NCBI RefSeq assembly: GCF_018449695.1
Contig: NZ_JAAVUY010000004.1
Span: 62,001-126,000, forward strand
Length of the DNA stretch: 64,000 bases
Source: Bradyrhizobium sp. dw_411
GTDB lineage: Bacteria > Pseudomonadota > Alphaproteobacteria > Rhizobiales > Xanthobacteraceae
Reading direction: 5' to 3'
Shown here: positions 17,503 through 27,102 of the stretch, in pieces
Layout of the letters: each line of letters opens with the position of its first letter
Numbering within the stretch: the first letter of the stretch is position 1
Notes under the pieces: generated by a model
The model's database searches: none
Told to the model about the DNA's origin: nothing
Seen by the model: only the letters and a program-made list of their open reading frames with translations
Program-made: the position numbers and the translations under genes

Positions 17503-18978
17503 ATGAATCCCGCTTCGTTCGACGTCATTGACGGTCTGCCGCACTACAAGCTTTTCATCAATGGCGCATGGATAAGGTCGTCACGAAACATTCTGGCGGA
17601 CGATATCAACCCGGCGACGGGGAAGGTGTTTGCGCGCACGCAACAAGCGGGCGCCGAGGAAGTAGATAAAGCCATCGCGGCTGCCGATGCGGCGGCGGCG
17701 ACCTGGGGTAAAACCATGGTTGCCGAACGGGAGGTCATACTGCTGCGTACGGTGGACGTCATCGTTCGACGGACGGCCGAAATCCGCGACATGCTGATCG
17801 AGGAATGCGGCTCGGTATTTTCCAAGGCATTGTGGGAAATCGAATACGTGCTCGATGCACTGCGCGCTGCCGCGGGCGACGCTCGTCATGTCATGGGCGA
17901 GACGATGCCGATGACCATGCCCGGGCAAATTTCGATCTCGCTGCGCAAGCCGCTTGGCGTTATCGCCGGGATCGCGCCGTTCAATTCGCCGTTCCTGCTG
18001 TCGATGAAAAAGATCGTCTATGCGCTGGCGGCCGGGAATACCTTCGTACTCAAGCCGTCCGAAGAGACGCCCGTTTCGGGCGCGCTGATTGCCGATATCT
18101 TTGAGGAGGCAGGCCTTCCGGCTGGCGTGCTGAACGTTGTCCCGGGCGTACCTGCGGAAGTGGGGGATCGGTTGATCGCGGATCCGCGCGTGAAAATGAT
18201 CACCTTCACCGGCTCGACCCGCACTGGCCGTCATCTGGCCGCGGAGGCTGGAAAGCATCTCAAGAAATTCACGCTGGAAATGGGCGGCAAGAGCCCCCTG
18301 ATCGTGTTGAAGGATGCCGATGTCGATTACGCGGTCGATGCCGCCGCTTTCGGGGTCTATCTGCATCAGGGACAGGTCTGCATGGCCAGCTCCAAGGTCA
18401 TCGTCGAGGAGCCGCTGTTCGACGCTTTCGCCGAGAAATTCAAGATCAAGACCGCCGGCATCAAGGTCGGCGATCCCAGGGATCCTGAAACGGTGATTGG
18501 ACCGCTGATCCGCGCGCGGCAATGCGGCTTCATCGACGGCCAGCTCAAGGACGCGACCGAGAAGGGCGCCAAAGTCGTGGCAGGCGGTACCCACGAAGGC
18601 CAGTTTTATCAACCGACAGTCCTCACCGGCGTCGAACCATCGATGCGCATCTACCACGAGGAGACCTTCGGGCCGGTGGTCTCACTCATTCGGGCGAAGG
18701 ACGCGGATGATGCGCTTCGCATCGCCAACGACACCGAATACGGGCTTTCCGCCGCCGTGATTACCAACGACATGCAGAAGGCGCTCGATATCTCGATGCG
18801 ACTGGAATCCGGCATGGTGCACGTCAACGACGCGACGATCTCCGACGAGCCCCATGCACCTTTCGGCGGCACCAAGAACAGCGGTTTCGGCCGCGAGGGT
18901 GGGCGCTACTCGCTCGAGGAAATGACCGAGGTCAAATGGGTGACGATCCAGATGGGGAAGCGTCAGTTTCCTTTTTAA
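17503..18978 (+). CDS. Aldehyde dehydrogenase (vanillin/benzaldehyde dehydrogenase-like), paralogue 2
   Basis: 491 residues, closely similar along its whole length to the enzyme at 13317-14789 and evidently a duplicate. The catalytic cysteine is C293 in GQVCMASS, the base glutamate is in LEMGGKSPL, and the ending VKWVTIQMGKRQFPF parallels the paralogue's ending. CAGGAG is spaced six bases from ATG 17503. The two copies carry the same type of operator, so they are probably expressed under related conditions; differences in the substrate channel could divide aromatic aldehydes between them. Confidence 0.92.
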   Translation: MNPASFDVIDGLPHYKLFINGAWIRSSRNILADDINPATGKVFARTQQAGAEEVDKAIAAADAAAATWGKTMVAEREVILLRTVDVIVRRTAEIRDMLIEECGSVFSKALWEIEYVLDALRAAAGDARHVMGETMPMTMPGQISISLRKPLGVIAGIAPFNSPFLLSMKKIVYALAAGNTFVLKPSEETPVSGALIADIFEEAGLPAGVLNVVPGVPAEVGDRLIADPRVKMITFTGSTRTGRHLAAEAGKHLKKFTLEMGGKSPLIVLKDADVDYAVDAAAFGVYLHQGQVCMASSKVIVEEPLFDAFAEKFKIKTAGIKVGDPRDPETVIGPLIRARQCGFIDGQLKDATEKGAKVVAGGTHEGQFYQPTVLTGVEPSMRIYHEETFGPVVSLIRAKDADDALRIANDTEYGLSAAVITNDMQKALDISMRLESGMVHVNDATISDEPHAPFGGTKNSGFGREGGRYSLEEMTEVKWVTIQMGKRQFPF

Positions 18979-19015
18979 CGGCCACGCCGAGAGGATTTAA
19001 ACAGGCGAGGGACCG

Positions 19016-20449
19016 CTACGGCGGTATCATCTTGTGCGAAACGTTCTTCGCCACCGTGTAACCCTGAAGCCCCTCGGTGCCGCCCTCGCGTCCATAGCCG
19101 CTGTCCTTGACGCCGCCAAACGGCGTCTCGGCCAGCGATGCGACGAAATGGTTGATCGAGAGATTTCCGACCTCGACCTCATTGGCGAGACGATCGGCAT
19201 TGCCAGCCGATCGGGTGAAGGCATAACCGGCGAGGCCATAGGGCAGCGAATTGGCCTTCTCGATCGCCTCGTCCAGGTCGCGCACGGGGTTGACGAGGGC
19301 CAGCGGACCGAACGGCTCCTCGCTCATGACGCGCGCATCGTCCGGTACATCGGCAAGAACGGTGAGAGGAAAGAAATAGCCTCGGTTGCCGATCCGGCTG
19401 CCGCCGGCAAGCACGCGTGCGCCCTTTGACTTTGCGTCGGCAACGAACGCTTCCATGGCATCGATCCGCCGTGAATTGGCCAAAGGACCCATCTGCATCT
19501 TTGGATCGAGACCGTTACCGACCCTGAGCTGAGACGCCTTTTCGGCGAATGAATCGGCAAACTTCTGATAAATCGACTCCTGAACAAAGAACCGCGTTGG
19601 CGAAACGCAGACTTGCCCGGCATTGCGTGACTTGCCCGTGACGGAGGCGGTCGCCGTGGTGAGCGGATCGACGTCGTCGCAGACGATGACCGGTGCGTGA
19701 CCGCCGAGCTCCATGATCACCGGCTTCATATAGCGGCCGGCCATCTCCGCGAGTGATTTCCCGACGGGGATCGAACCGGTGAAGGTAATGAGGCGGATCG
19801 ATGATTGCGGGATCAGGTAACTAGAGATCTCGGCCGGGTTGCCGAACACCAGATTGAGCACGCCAGGAGGTAACCCGGCATCGTGGAAGGCCCGCACGAG
19901 CTGTACCGCGCCCGCCGGGGTTTCTTCCGAGGCCTTGAGAATGATCGAGCAGCCGGAGGACAGCGCCCCCGCTACTTTGCGCGCGGGCGAACTCATCGGG
20001 AAATTCCACGGCGAGAACGCGGCCACAGGTCCGATCGGCTGGCGCAGAACTGTATGGCGTATGCCTTCTTCGCTGGGGATGACGCGGCCGTAAAGCCGCA
20101 GTCCCTCTGTGGCATCCCATTCGATGATGTCGCAGCCGCGCAGGATCTCGAGCCGGGCTTGTTCGATCGGCTTGCCCTGTTCGAGCGTCATTGCGGTCGC
20201 CATGTCGTCCACACGCTGGCGGATGAGACCAGCGGCCTTCAGGATGATTTGCGATCGCTTGGCGGGCGAGGTCTTTCTCCAGATTGCAAATCCCCGTTCA
20301 GCCGCAGCCAACGCATCATCGAGATCGCTTTTGGTCGCGGTGGGAACAGTCCCGAGGACGCTTTCGTCCGCGGGATTGATCACCGGCACTCCGCTGGCGC
20401 GCTTCCAGCGGCCATCGATATAGAGTTCGATATCGGGGTAATTGGTCAT
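19016..20449 (-). CDS. NAD-dependent succinate-semialdehyde dehydrogenase-type aldehyde dehydrogenase
   Basis: 477 residues. The GabD-type features are ELYIDGRWKRA at the start, LEQGKPIEQAR, SPWNFPMSSPARKV, base glutamate in MELGGHAPV, and catalytic cysteine in NAGQVCVSPTRF. ATG 20449 lies 40 bases after the stop of the next aldehyde dehydrogenase, so the two are probably one operon read from the promoter near 22130. Oxidation of a semialdehyde to a dicarboxylate is the family norm; the physiological substrate is not fixed. Confidence 0.9.
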   Translation of the reverse strand: MTNYPDIELYIDGRWKRASGVPVINPADESVLGTVPTATKSDLDDALAAAERGFAIWRKTSPAKRSQIILKAAGLIRQRVDDMATAMTLEQGKPIEQARLEILRGCDIIEWDATEGLRLYGRVIPSEEGIRHTVLRQPIGPVAAFSPWNFPMSSPARKVAGALSSGCSIILKASEETPAGAVQLVRAFHDAGLPPGVLNLVFGNPAEISSYLIPQSSIRLITFTGSIPVGKSLAEMAGRYMKPVIMELGGHAPVIVCDDVDPLTTATASVTGKSRNAGQVCVSPTRFFVQESIYQKFADSFAEKASQLRVGNGLDPKMQMGPLANSRRIDAMEAFVADAKSKGARVLAGGSRIGNRGYFFPLTVLADVPDDARVMSEEPFGPLALVNPVRDLDEAIEKANSLPYGLAGYAFTRSAGNADRLANEVEVGNLSINHFVASLAETPFGGVKDSGYGREGGTEGLQGYTVAKNVSHKMIPP

Positions 20450-20489
20450 GGTACCCTATGGCGTTGGCGGAGCTAAAACTCCGCTGGGA

Positions 20490-22031
20490 TCAGTTCAAAC
20501 GCAGATCGCGCATCTCCGGTTCGAACCAGTCGAAGGGGTCGTTGCTTTTGTTGATCATGACGGCCTTGGTGTAAAAGTAATGGTCGAACGACTCCTGACC
20601 GAATTCGCGTCCGGTGCCGGAATCCTTGACGCCGCCCCAGGGAGAGGCCGCATCGACCCGATGATGGTCATTGACCCAGATGATGCCGGCTTCGAGGTCT
20701 TCGGCGAAACGAAGCGCGCGTGCGACGTTGTTGGTGCGTACCGCCGCGGCCAGGCCATATTGTGAATCATTGGCGATACGGAGCGCGTCTTCCTCGGTGT
20801 CAAACGGCATCACGACGGTGAACGGCCCGAACACCTCTTCGCGCGCGATCCGCATATCCGGCGTGACATCGGCGAAAACCGTAGGCTCGACATAAAACCC
20901 GCCGCTGCCCTTGAGATGTTCGGGGACGCCGCCGCCGGCGACCAGCCGGGCACCTTCGTCGAGGCCGATTTTCACGAAATCCAGCACCCGCTGACGCTGG
21001 CGTTCGGAAACAACCGGCCCCATCTGCGTCGTCTTCGCAAAGGGATCGCCGACCGCAATACCCCGGGCCTTGGCTGCGAGTTTCTCGACGAATTCCTTGT
21101 AGATCGTCCGCTGCACCAAATGCCGGGAAGAACAGATGCAGGTCTGTCCGGCGCCGATGAAGGTGCCGAACGCGGCATAGTTCACCGACTGGTCGATGTC
21201 GTAATCGTCGAACACGATCACCGGGGCCTTGCCGCCGAGCTCAAGCGTTTGATGGGCAAAATGGCGGGCGGCAGCCGCACCCGCGAGCCGGCCGGACTCC
21301 GTGCCGCCGGTCAGCACCAGTTTTTGGACGCCGGGATGACTGGTAAGGGCCTTGCCGGTGGTCGCGCCGAGGCCGGTTATGAGGTTGAACACCCCCGGCG
21401 GCAATCCGGCCTCGTTGAAGATTTCCCAGGCCCGTATCGTCGTCAGCGGGGTATATTCCGAAGGCTTTACGACGGTCGTGCAGCCGGACGCGAAGGTCGG
21501 CGCGAGATTGCGCGCGGCGATCAACAGGGGATGGTTGAAGGGCGTGATGTTGGCGACGACACCGACCGGGCGGCGCAGGGTATAGCCGAGATAGTTGCCG
21601 TCGACGGGAATGACCGCGTCGCGCTTCGATAGCGCCAGACCGGCATTGTAACGGAACAGGTCCGCCACCTTTCCGAGTTGTGCCCTGGTTTCGCGGGTCG
21701 GCCGTCCGTTGTTTAGCGTCTCGAGCTCATAAAGCTCATCCAGATGCTTTTCGAGTGCGTCGCCAAGCTTGTAAACCAGCTTCGCGCGGGTGCGCTCCGA
21801 CATCTTGCGCCACTCTTTGCTTTCGAAGGCGCGTCGGGCGCTGGCAATGGCCGTATCGACGTCAGCCTCATTGGCGTTGACGGAGTGGCCGATGACTTCG
21901 CCGTTTCCCGGCGAGATGATCGGAAAGGTCTCGCGCGTGCCCGCGGGCAGTTCCTTGCCGTCGATGAACAGGCCGCGAACCGGCTTGGAGGTCGCGTTCG
22001 ATACGGCGTTTTTTGGCTCTGGCTTATTCAT
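20490..22031 (-). CDS. Aldehyde dehydrogenase family protein
   Basis: About 513 residues. The catalytic cysteine is in GAGQTCICSSR and the base glutamate in LELGGKAPV; NITPFNHPLLIA is the cofactor-loop region. It differs from the other four aldehyde dehydrogenases here and cannot be assigned a substrate. ATG 22031 (MNKPEPKN) is preceded by AGGGAG; a start 13 codons further upstream is less likely. It is the first gene of a two-gene ALDH operon and is divergent from an SDR gene, with a copy of the shared operator between them. Confidence 0.9.
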   Translation of the reverse strand: MNKPEPKNAVSNATSKPVRGLFIDGKELPAGTRETFPIISPGNGEVIGHSVNANEADVDTAIASARRAFESKEWRKMSERTRAKLVYKLGDALEKHLDELYELETLNNGRPTRETRAQLGKVADLFRYNAGLALSKRDAVIPVDGNYLGYTLRRPVGVVANITPFNHPLLIAARNLAPTFASGCTTVVKPSEYTPLTTIRAWEIFNEAGLPPGVFNLITGLGATTGKALTSHPGVQKLVLTGGTESGRLAGAAAARHFAHQTLELGGKAPVIVFDDYDIDQSVNYAAFGTFIGAGQTCICSSRHLVQRTIYKEFVEKLAAKARGIAVGDPFAKTTQMGPVVSERQRQRVLDFVKIGLDEGARLVAGGGVPEHLKGSGGFYVEPTVFADVTPDMRIAREEVFGPFTVVMPFDTEEDALRIANDSQYGLAAAVRTNNVARALRFAEDLEAGIIWVNDHHRVDAASPWGGVKDSGTGREFGQESFDHYFYTKAVMINKSNDPFDWFEPEMRDLRLN

Positions 22032-22131
22032 GTTTATCTCCCTGGCCTTTCTCGCAAATCGCGGCGGCACCGAGTAAACACCCGCGGCCGCATTGAACCC
22101 GTCGGCTGGTCTATTATTTATCGTTCGATCA

Positions 22132-22155
22132 CGCTATATTTGTTTGAATATAACG
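22132..22155. promoter_or_regulatory. Shared 24-bp operator, copy 4 (divergent ALDH operon / SDR operon)
   Basis: CGCTATAT - eight bases - ATATAACG, an exact match to CGNTATAT-N8-ATATANCG. It lies 101 bases upstream of the ALDH ATG (22031) and 157 upstream of the SDR ATG (22312), so one site could govern both directions. Confidence 0.65.
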
Positions 22156-22311
22156 AGTCAAATATTAGGGTCGGACCGGTAGCAAAAGGCCCCGGGGCTC
22201 TCGCTTTTGTTACCTCAAGTTACCTCGTTACCTTGCCAAAATGCCGCACCGCGAGGCTCCGGGATTCGGAGATCCCTCGCGAACAAATCGCTCCAACAAA
22301 CGGGTGAAACA

Positions 22312-23049
22312 ATGTCCGACGTCAAAGGAAAAGTTGTCGCGATCACGGGGGCATCGAGCGGCATCGGCGAAGCGGCCGCTCGTTTGCTGGCCGCGGCGGG
22401 AGCGAAGGTCGTTCTCGGCGCGCGGCGGGTTGACAGACTGGAAGCCATTGCCGGCGATATCCGCAAGAACAAGGGGGAGGTCGAGGTTCAGGCGATCGAC
22501 GTCAGCAAGCGTGAAGACCTGACTCGCTTTGTCCAGAAGGCACAGGACCGGTTCGGCAGGCTTGACGTTCTGGTCAATAACGCCGGCCTGATGCCGCTGT
22601 CGCCGCTGGACGACCTCAGGGTCGACGAGTGGGACCGCATGATCGATGTCAACATCAAGGGCGTTCTCTATGGAATAGCCGCGGCGCTGCCGGTGTTTCG
22701 AAAGCAGGGCAGCGGTCATTTCATCAACATCTCGTCGGTTGCGGGCCATCGCGTGGCGCCGACCGGTGCGGTCTATTCCGGCACCAAGTTTGCGGTGCGT
22801 GCGATTTCCGAGGGCCTGCGGCAGGAGGCCGGCGACAAGATCAGGGTGACGATCATTTCGCCGGGCGCGGTGGAGTCCGAGCTGGCCGAAACCATCACCA
22901 ATCCTGCCGTAAAAAAGCGTATTGAAGACTATCGCAAGATGGCCATCCCGGCCGACGCAATCGCCGCCGCGATGGTATATGCCATCGGGCAGCCTGATAA
23001 TGTCGACGTCAGCGAGATACTGATCCGCCCGACCGCACAGCCAAACTAG
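22312..23049 (+). CDS. Short-chain dehydrogenase/reductase
   Basis: About 245 residues of classical SDR. The cofactor motif is TGASSGIG near residue 12, NNAG is in VLVNNAGLMPL, and the catalytic Ser and Tyr-x3-Lys are in NISSVAGHR and YSGTKFAV. The GARR sequence after the second strand suggests NADP preference. ATG 22312 (MSDVKGK) was chosen because upstream in-frame codons extend into the promoter. It probably starts an operon with the aldo/keto reductase 33 bases downstream. Confidence 0.9.
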   Translation: MSDVKGKVVAITGASSGIGEAAARLLAAAGAKVVLGARRVDRLEAIAGDIRKNKGEVEVQAIDVSKREDLTRFVQKAQDRFGRLDVLVNNAGLMPLSPLDDLRVDEWDRMIDVNIKGVLYGIAAALPVFRKQGSGHFINISSVAGHRVAPTGAVYSGTKFAVRAISEGLRQEAGDKIRVTIISPGAVESELAETITNPAVKKRIEDYRKMAIPADAIAAAMVYAIGQPDNVDVSEILIRPTAQPN

Positions 23050-23082
23050 CAGAGCCCGGGCGACGGGTTCAAGGAGACGAAA

Positions 23083-24060
23083 ATGGACTATGTAAAATTC
23101 GGCAGGACCGGTCTTGGCGTGTCGCGCCTATGCATCGGCTGCATGACCTACGGCATCCCGGATCGAGGAGCACACACATGGACGCTCGACGAGGAAAAAA
23201 GCCGGCCGCTGATCAAGCAGGCGATCGAACTCGGCATCAATTTCTTTGATACGGCCAACGTCTATTCGGACGGCACATCGGAAGAGATTCTTGGCCGCGC
23301 GCTGAAAGATTTCACGCGCCGGGAGGACGTCGTCATCGCAACCAAAGTAAACAGCCGGATGAGGCCGGGCCCGAACGGGGCAGGGCTGTCACGCAAGGCT
23401 ATCGTCGGCGAATTGGACAACAGCCTGCGCCGTCTCGGGACGGATTTCGTCGATCTCTACCAAATTCATCGATTGGATCGGACGGTCCCGATCGAAGAGA
23501 CCATGGAAGCGCTTCATGACGTCGTGAAGGCCGGTAAGGTCCGCTATATCGGCGCTTCCAGCATGTATGCCTGGGAGTTTTCCAAGGCGATTTACACGTC
23601 GCGGCTGCACGGCTGGACCGAATTCATCAGCATGCAAAATCACATCAATCTACTCAATCGTGAAGAGGAGCGCGAGATGCTCCCGCTTTGCATCGATCAG
23701 GGCATCGCTGTGATGCCGTGGAGTCCGCTGGCGCGGGGACGTCTGACCCGGGCATGGGATGAAAGCAGCTCACGTCAGGAGACCGACGAGTTCGGAAAAA
23801 AGCTCTACGACCAGTTCCCGGACACCGATCGCCTGATTGTCGATCAGGTCGGCGTCATTGCGAGCGCCAGAGGTGTGCCCCGCGCACAGGTCGCGCTGGC
23901 CTGGCTGCTGCAAAAGAAGGGCATGACCTCTCCGATCGTGGGCGCGTCGAAGCCGGATCATTTGAAGGATGCGGTTGCAGCACTCGCGTTGAAACTCACG
24001 GCCGAAGAGGTCGCCGCACTGGAGCGGCCTTACGTGCCGCACAGCGTATCGGGCTTTTGA
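23083..24060 (+). CDS. Aldo/keto reductase
   Basis: 325 residues. Catalytic positions are FFDTANVYSDG (Asp, Tyr), VIATKV (Lys) and YQIHRLD (His); the nucleotide-binding end is SPIVGASKPDHLKDA. It is of the YajO/AKR11-like size class and different from the reductase at 16139-17014. AAGGAGA precedes ATG 23083. Its place behind the SDR and ahead of DipZ suggests a redox operon acting on aldehydes or ketones. Confidence 0.9.
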   Translation: MDYVKFGRTGLGVSRLCIGCMTYGIPDRGAHTWTLDEEKSRPLIKQAIELGINFFDTANVYSDGTSEEILGRALKDFTRREDVVIATKVNSRMRPGPNGAGLSRKAIVGELDNSLRRLGTDFVDLYQIHRLDRTVPIEETMEALHDVVKAGKVRYIGASSMYAWEFSKAIYTSRLHGWTEFISMQNHINLLNREEEREMLPLCIDQGIAVMPWSPLARGRLTRAWDESSSRQETDEFGKKLYDQFPDTDRLIVDQVGVIASARGVPRAQVALAWLLQKKGMTSPIVGASKPDHLKDAVAALALKLTAEEVAALERPYVPHSVSGF

Positions 24061-24141
24061 TTGGCGAGTACAAGGGATTTGGGACTACGGCTGTAATGCC
24101 GGGACGGCGCCATTGGCTTTAAACGGGAGAAACGTTCAACC

Positions 24142-25899
24142 ATGCTTCTTTTTGTGCTGGCCTATCTCGGCGGCGTGCTGACCATCGTTAGCCCCTGTAT
24201 CCTGCCGGTTATTCCCTTCGTGCTGGCGCGGGCCGATCGTCCGTTCATGCGAAACGGTCTGCCGATGCTGGTCGGCATGGCCTTGGCATTCGCTGTTGTC
24301 GCAACTCTGGCATCGGTTGCGGGCGGCTGGGTGGTTTCGGCCAATCAATACGGGCGAATAGCGGCGCTAACGCTGCTGGCGATCTTCGGCGTGACGTTGC
24401 TGTTTCCCGAGGTCGCCGACCGGCTGATGCGGCCGCTGGTCGCCGTTGGCGCCCGGTTGTCGCAGTCGGCGGACCAGGCATCGGATGGTTCGATTCTGGC
24501 GCCGCTGTTGCTCGGGGTCGCGACGGGCTTTCTGTGGGCCCCCTGCGCCGGACCCGTGTTGGGTCTCATCCTGACTGGCGCGGCGCTTCAGGGGGCCAGC
24601 ATCAAGACCACGCTGTTGCTGCTGACCTATGCCGCCGGCGCGGCGACGTCGCTAGCTTTGGCGCTCGCTATCGGCGGCCGGGTTTTCGCGGCCATGAAAC
24701 GCTCGATCGGAGCCGGCGAGTGGATCCGACGCGGTTTGGGCGCGGCGGTGCTTGCGGCGATTGTCGCGATCGCGCTCGGTCTCGACACCGGCTTTCTGAC
24801 CAACGTATCGGTCGGGAGCACGACGTCCCTCGAGCAAGGCTTGCTCGATAAATTGCGTCCTCGCGAAGCTTCAACGGCAATGACCGGCGGTCCATCGATG
24901 ATGCGGGCCAAGCCGGATGGACAAAACGAGGACCTGCCGTCCGAGGGCGAGATGCCTTCTCTATCAGGCGCTGTCGAATGGCTGAATTCAGCACCTCTGA
25001 CAGCCGAAGGTTTGAAGGGGAAGGTCGTCCTGGTGGATTTCTGGACCTATTCCTGCATCAACTGCCTGCGCGCGATCCCTTACGTGCGCGCCTGGGCCGA
25101 GAAATACCGGGATCACGGCCTGGTCGTGATCGGCGTGCACGCGCCTGAATTTGCGTTTGAGCGAAACGTCGACAATGTGAAGAAGGCGATCGCGATGCTG
25201 GGAATTAAATATCCGGTCGCGATCGACAATGAATACAAGATCTGGCGGGCCTTCGAAAACGAATATTGGCCGGCGCATTATTTCATCGACGCAAAAGGCA
25301 TGATCCGTCACCACCATTTCGGGGAGGGCGATTACGACGAGTCCGAAGCCATCATCCAGAAGCTGCTGGCGGAGGCCGGCGACAGCCACGTGCCGACCGG
25401 CACGGTCGCCGTCAATGCGTCAGGTATCGAGGCGGCTTCGACCCAGGGAGACGTCAAGTCACCCGAGACGTATATCGGCTACAACCGCATCGAACATTTC
25501 GTCTCGCCGGGTGGCGTGGTGCAGGACGCAAGCCATGTCTATGCGGCCGGTCCGCCGAGATTGAACGACTGGTCGCTGGCCGGTAACTGGACCGTCGGCA
25601 ACGAGCGCGCACTGCTGAACGACAAGGATGGCAGCATCATCTATCGCTTCCATGCGCACGATCTGCATCTCGTGCTTGGGCCTGACCCGGACGGCAAACC
25701 CGTTCGCTTTGTCGTGACCATCGACGGCAAGCCCCCGGGGGAAGCGCATGGCGTCGATACCGATGCTGACGGGCAGGGCGTGGTGACGGCGCAGCGTCTC
25801 TATCAATTGGTGCGCGATCACGGGACGGTCGCGGATCACACCTTCGAAATCCGGTTTCTCGATCCCGGTGTCCAGGCTTACGCCTTTACGTTCGGCTGA
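24142..25899 (+). CDS. dipZ: DipZ-type fusion: CcdA membrane domain, thioredoxin domain and C-terminal carbohydrate-binding-like domain
   Basis: 585 residues. Residues 1-240 are a CcdA/DsbD-beta-like membrane domain with the redox cysteines in SPCILPVIPF and APCAGPVLG. About residues 270-415 form a thioredoxin-like domain with the active site SCINCLRAIPY (C-x2-C). The remainder resembles the C-terminal domain of mycobacterial DipZ. Such proteins pass electrons from cytoplasmic thioredoxin to extracytoplasmic thiols, possibly for cytochrome c or quinoprotein maturation. The 3' end overlaps the convergent amidotransferase gene by 22 bases. It may be cotranscribed with the SDR and aldo/keto reductase. 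Confidence 0.9.
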   Translation: MLLFVLAYLGGVLTIVSPCILPVIPFVLARADRPFMRNGLPMLVGMALAFAVVATLASVAGGWVVSANQYGRIAALTLLAIFGVTLLFPEVADRLMRPLVAVGARLSQSADQASDGSILAPLLLGVATGFLWAPCAGPVLGLILTGAALQGASIKTTLLLLTYAAGAATSLALALAIGGRVFAAMKRSIGAGEWIRRGLGAAVLAAIVAIALGLDTGFLTNVSVGSTTSLEQGLLDKLRPREASTAMTGGPSMMRAKPDGQNEDLPSEGEMPSLSGAVEWLNSAPLTAEGLKGKVVLVDFWTYSCINCLRAIPYVRAWAEKYRDHGLVVIGVHAPEFAFERNVDNVKKAIAMLGIKYPVAIDNEYKIWRAFENEYWPAHYFIDAKGMIRHHHFGEGDYDESEAIIQKLLAEAGDSHVPTGTVAVNASGIEAASTQGDVKSPETYIGYNRIEHFVSPGGVVQDASHVYAAGPPRLNDWSLAGNWTVGNERALLNDKDGSIIYRFHAHDLHLVLGPDPDGKPVRFVVTIDGKPPGEAHGVDTDADGQGVVTAQRLYQLVRDHGTVADHTFEIRFLDPGVQAYAFTFG

Positions 25900-26621
25900 T
25901 TTGCGGGCTGGGCGATTTCACGCAGCCAGCGGGTGAACACACGGTTCGCCCGGGGCGCCAGGCCGCTTGCGAGTTTGGATGTGGCGGCGCGCAATTCCGG
26001 AACGGAGATTTTGGCGGCCGCAAGCTCGACGGCGTGGCCGACATACCATTCCTCGAGCTGGCGCGGATCGGCTTCCAGATGAAACTGGAGGGCGAGGGCG
26101 CTGCGGCCATAGGCGAAGGCCTGATTTTCATAATGAGCGTTGGATGCCAGTCTTTGGGCGCCCTTGGGCAGGTCGAAGCTATCTCCGTGCCAGTGCAGGA
26201 CGGTCGCCTCGGTTTCCGCAAGCGGGTTCAGGCAGGACGATATGCCCTCGCTGGTGAGCTTAACCTTGCCCCAGCCGATTTCCTTGACCGGGCCGGCATA
26301 GACCCGGCTGCCGAGCGCCCGTGCCATCAACTGGCTGCCCAGGCAGATCCCGAGCGTGGGCAAATCCCGCGACAGCCGATGCTCGATCAGGGCCAGTTCG
26401 GATTTGAGGAACGGATAAATGTCGGTCTCGTAGGCGCCGATGGGGCCTCCCAGGATTACCAGCAGATTGGCATTTCGAATTGAATCATGAAGCAGGTCAT
26501 CGACCGCCGCCTCGCAGAACGAAACATCCCAGCCCTCGCGCTCCATGACGGGTGCCAGCAGGCCCAAATCCTCGAACGCAACATGACGGACGGCGACGGC
26601 AGAACGGCGATGCTGGATCAT
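25878..26621 (-). CDS. Class I glutamine amidotransferase-like protein (GuaA-type domain)
   Basis: About 247 residues. The nucleophile elbow is LGICLGSQLMA, the catalytic histidine is in ALQFHLEADP, and LVILGGPIGAYE is the N-terminal oxyanion strand. This is the GMP-synthase-like amidotransferase fold without a synthase domain, as in gamma-glutamyl hydrolase-type catabolic enzymes (PuuD-like) or stand-alone amidotransferases. ATG 26621 is used; a TTG six codons upstream is possible. A role in removing gamma-glutamyl groups would suit the nearby aldehyde dehydrogenases, but this is inference. Confidence 0.85.
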   Translation of the reverse strand: MIQHRRSAVAVRHVAFEDLGLLAPVMEREGWDVSFCEAAVDDLLHDSIRNANLLVILGGPIGAYETDIYPFLKSELALIEHRLSRDLPTLGICLGSQLMARALGSRVYAGPVKEIGWGKVKLTSEGISSCLNPLAETEATVLHWHGDSFDLPKGAQRLASNAHYENQAFAYGRSALALQFHLEADPRQLEEWYVGHAVELAAAKISVPELRAATSKLASGLAPRANRVFTRWLREIAQPANQPNVKA

Positions 26622-26703
26622 TCGAACGGGCTCGCGCAACGGTGATACACGCGCTTATACGCCAAGTTCATAGGTCATGTGGAAGCTCTTCAACGGGGGT
26701 GAC

Positions 26704-27084
26704 CTAGTTCACGTTCACGGTGGGTTTGGCCGCATGTTCGGTCACTAGCGCCTCGCCAAGTTCGCTTTGCAATTCACGTCCCATCGAGAAGCAGACTGTG
26801 AATCCGTCGGTCGTGCTCAGCGTCACCATTCCGGTCGCCAAGTCAGACGATTGTTCGATCGCCCAGGACGCAAGCGGATAAGCGTAGCGCAGGCTTTGAT
26901 CCTTGAACCGTGAACGAAGCGCCCTGGTGATGAGGTCCGGCAGCGTCATGGCAAGCGCCCCAACCTGATTGATCGAGAGGCGGATCGTGGCCGGCTTGCC
27001 ATCCTTATCGATGAGGCCAAGAAGAATCGCGCTGCCGTCCGGCGCAACGTCACAGGCGGTGAGCGATTGGCTTTCGATGTTCAT
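26704..27084 (-). CDS. Hypothetical protein with a palindromic operator directly upstream
   Basis: 126 residues, not recognised. It is soluble, of mixed alpha/beta character, with no signal peptide, cysteine motif or membrane segment; it contains a LDLIDKDG-like turn (LGLIDKDGKPATIRL) and a basic helix ITRALRSRFKDQ. The gene is divergent from the acetaldehyde-type aldehyde dehydrogenase. A perfect ten-base palindrome, GAGAGCTCTC, abuts the ATG, and the best-conserved copy of the shared operator begins 18 bases upstream. That placement suggests the gene is a real, regulated member of the set. Confidence 0.7.
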   Translation of the reverse strand: MNIESQSLTACDVAPDGSAILLGLIDKDGKPATIRLSINQVGALAMTLPDLITRALRSRFKDQSLRYAYPLASWAIEQSSDLATGMVTLSTTDGFTVCFSMGRELQSELGEALVTEHAAKPTVNVN

Positions 27085-27102
27085 GAGAGCTCTCGTGTCG
27101 TG

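Noticed and set aside
17581..18657. 358-codon open frame antisense to the second aromatic-type aldehyde dehydrogenase
   Set aside because: Same reason: it is a shadow of a conserved enzyme gene with no family resemblance of its own.
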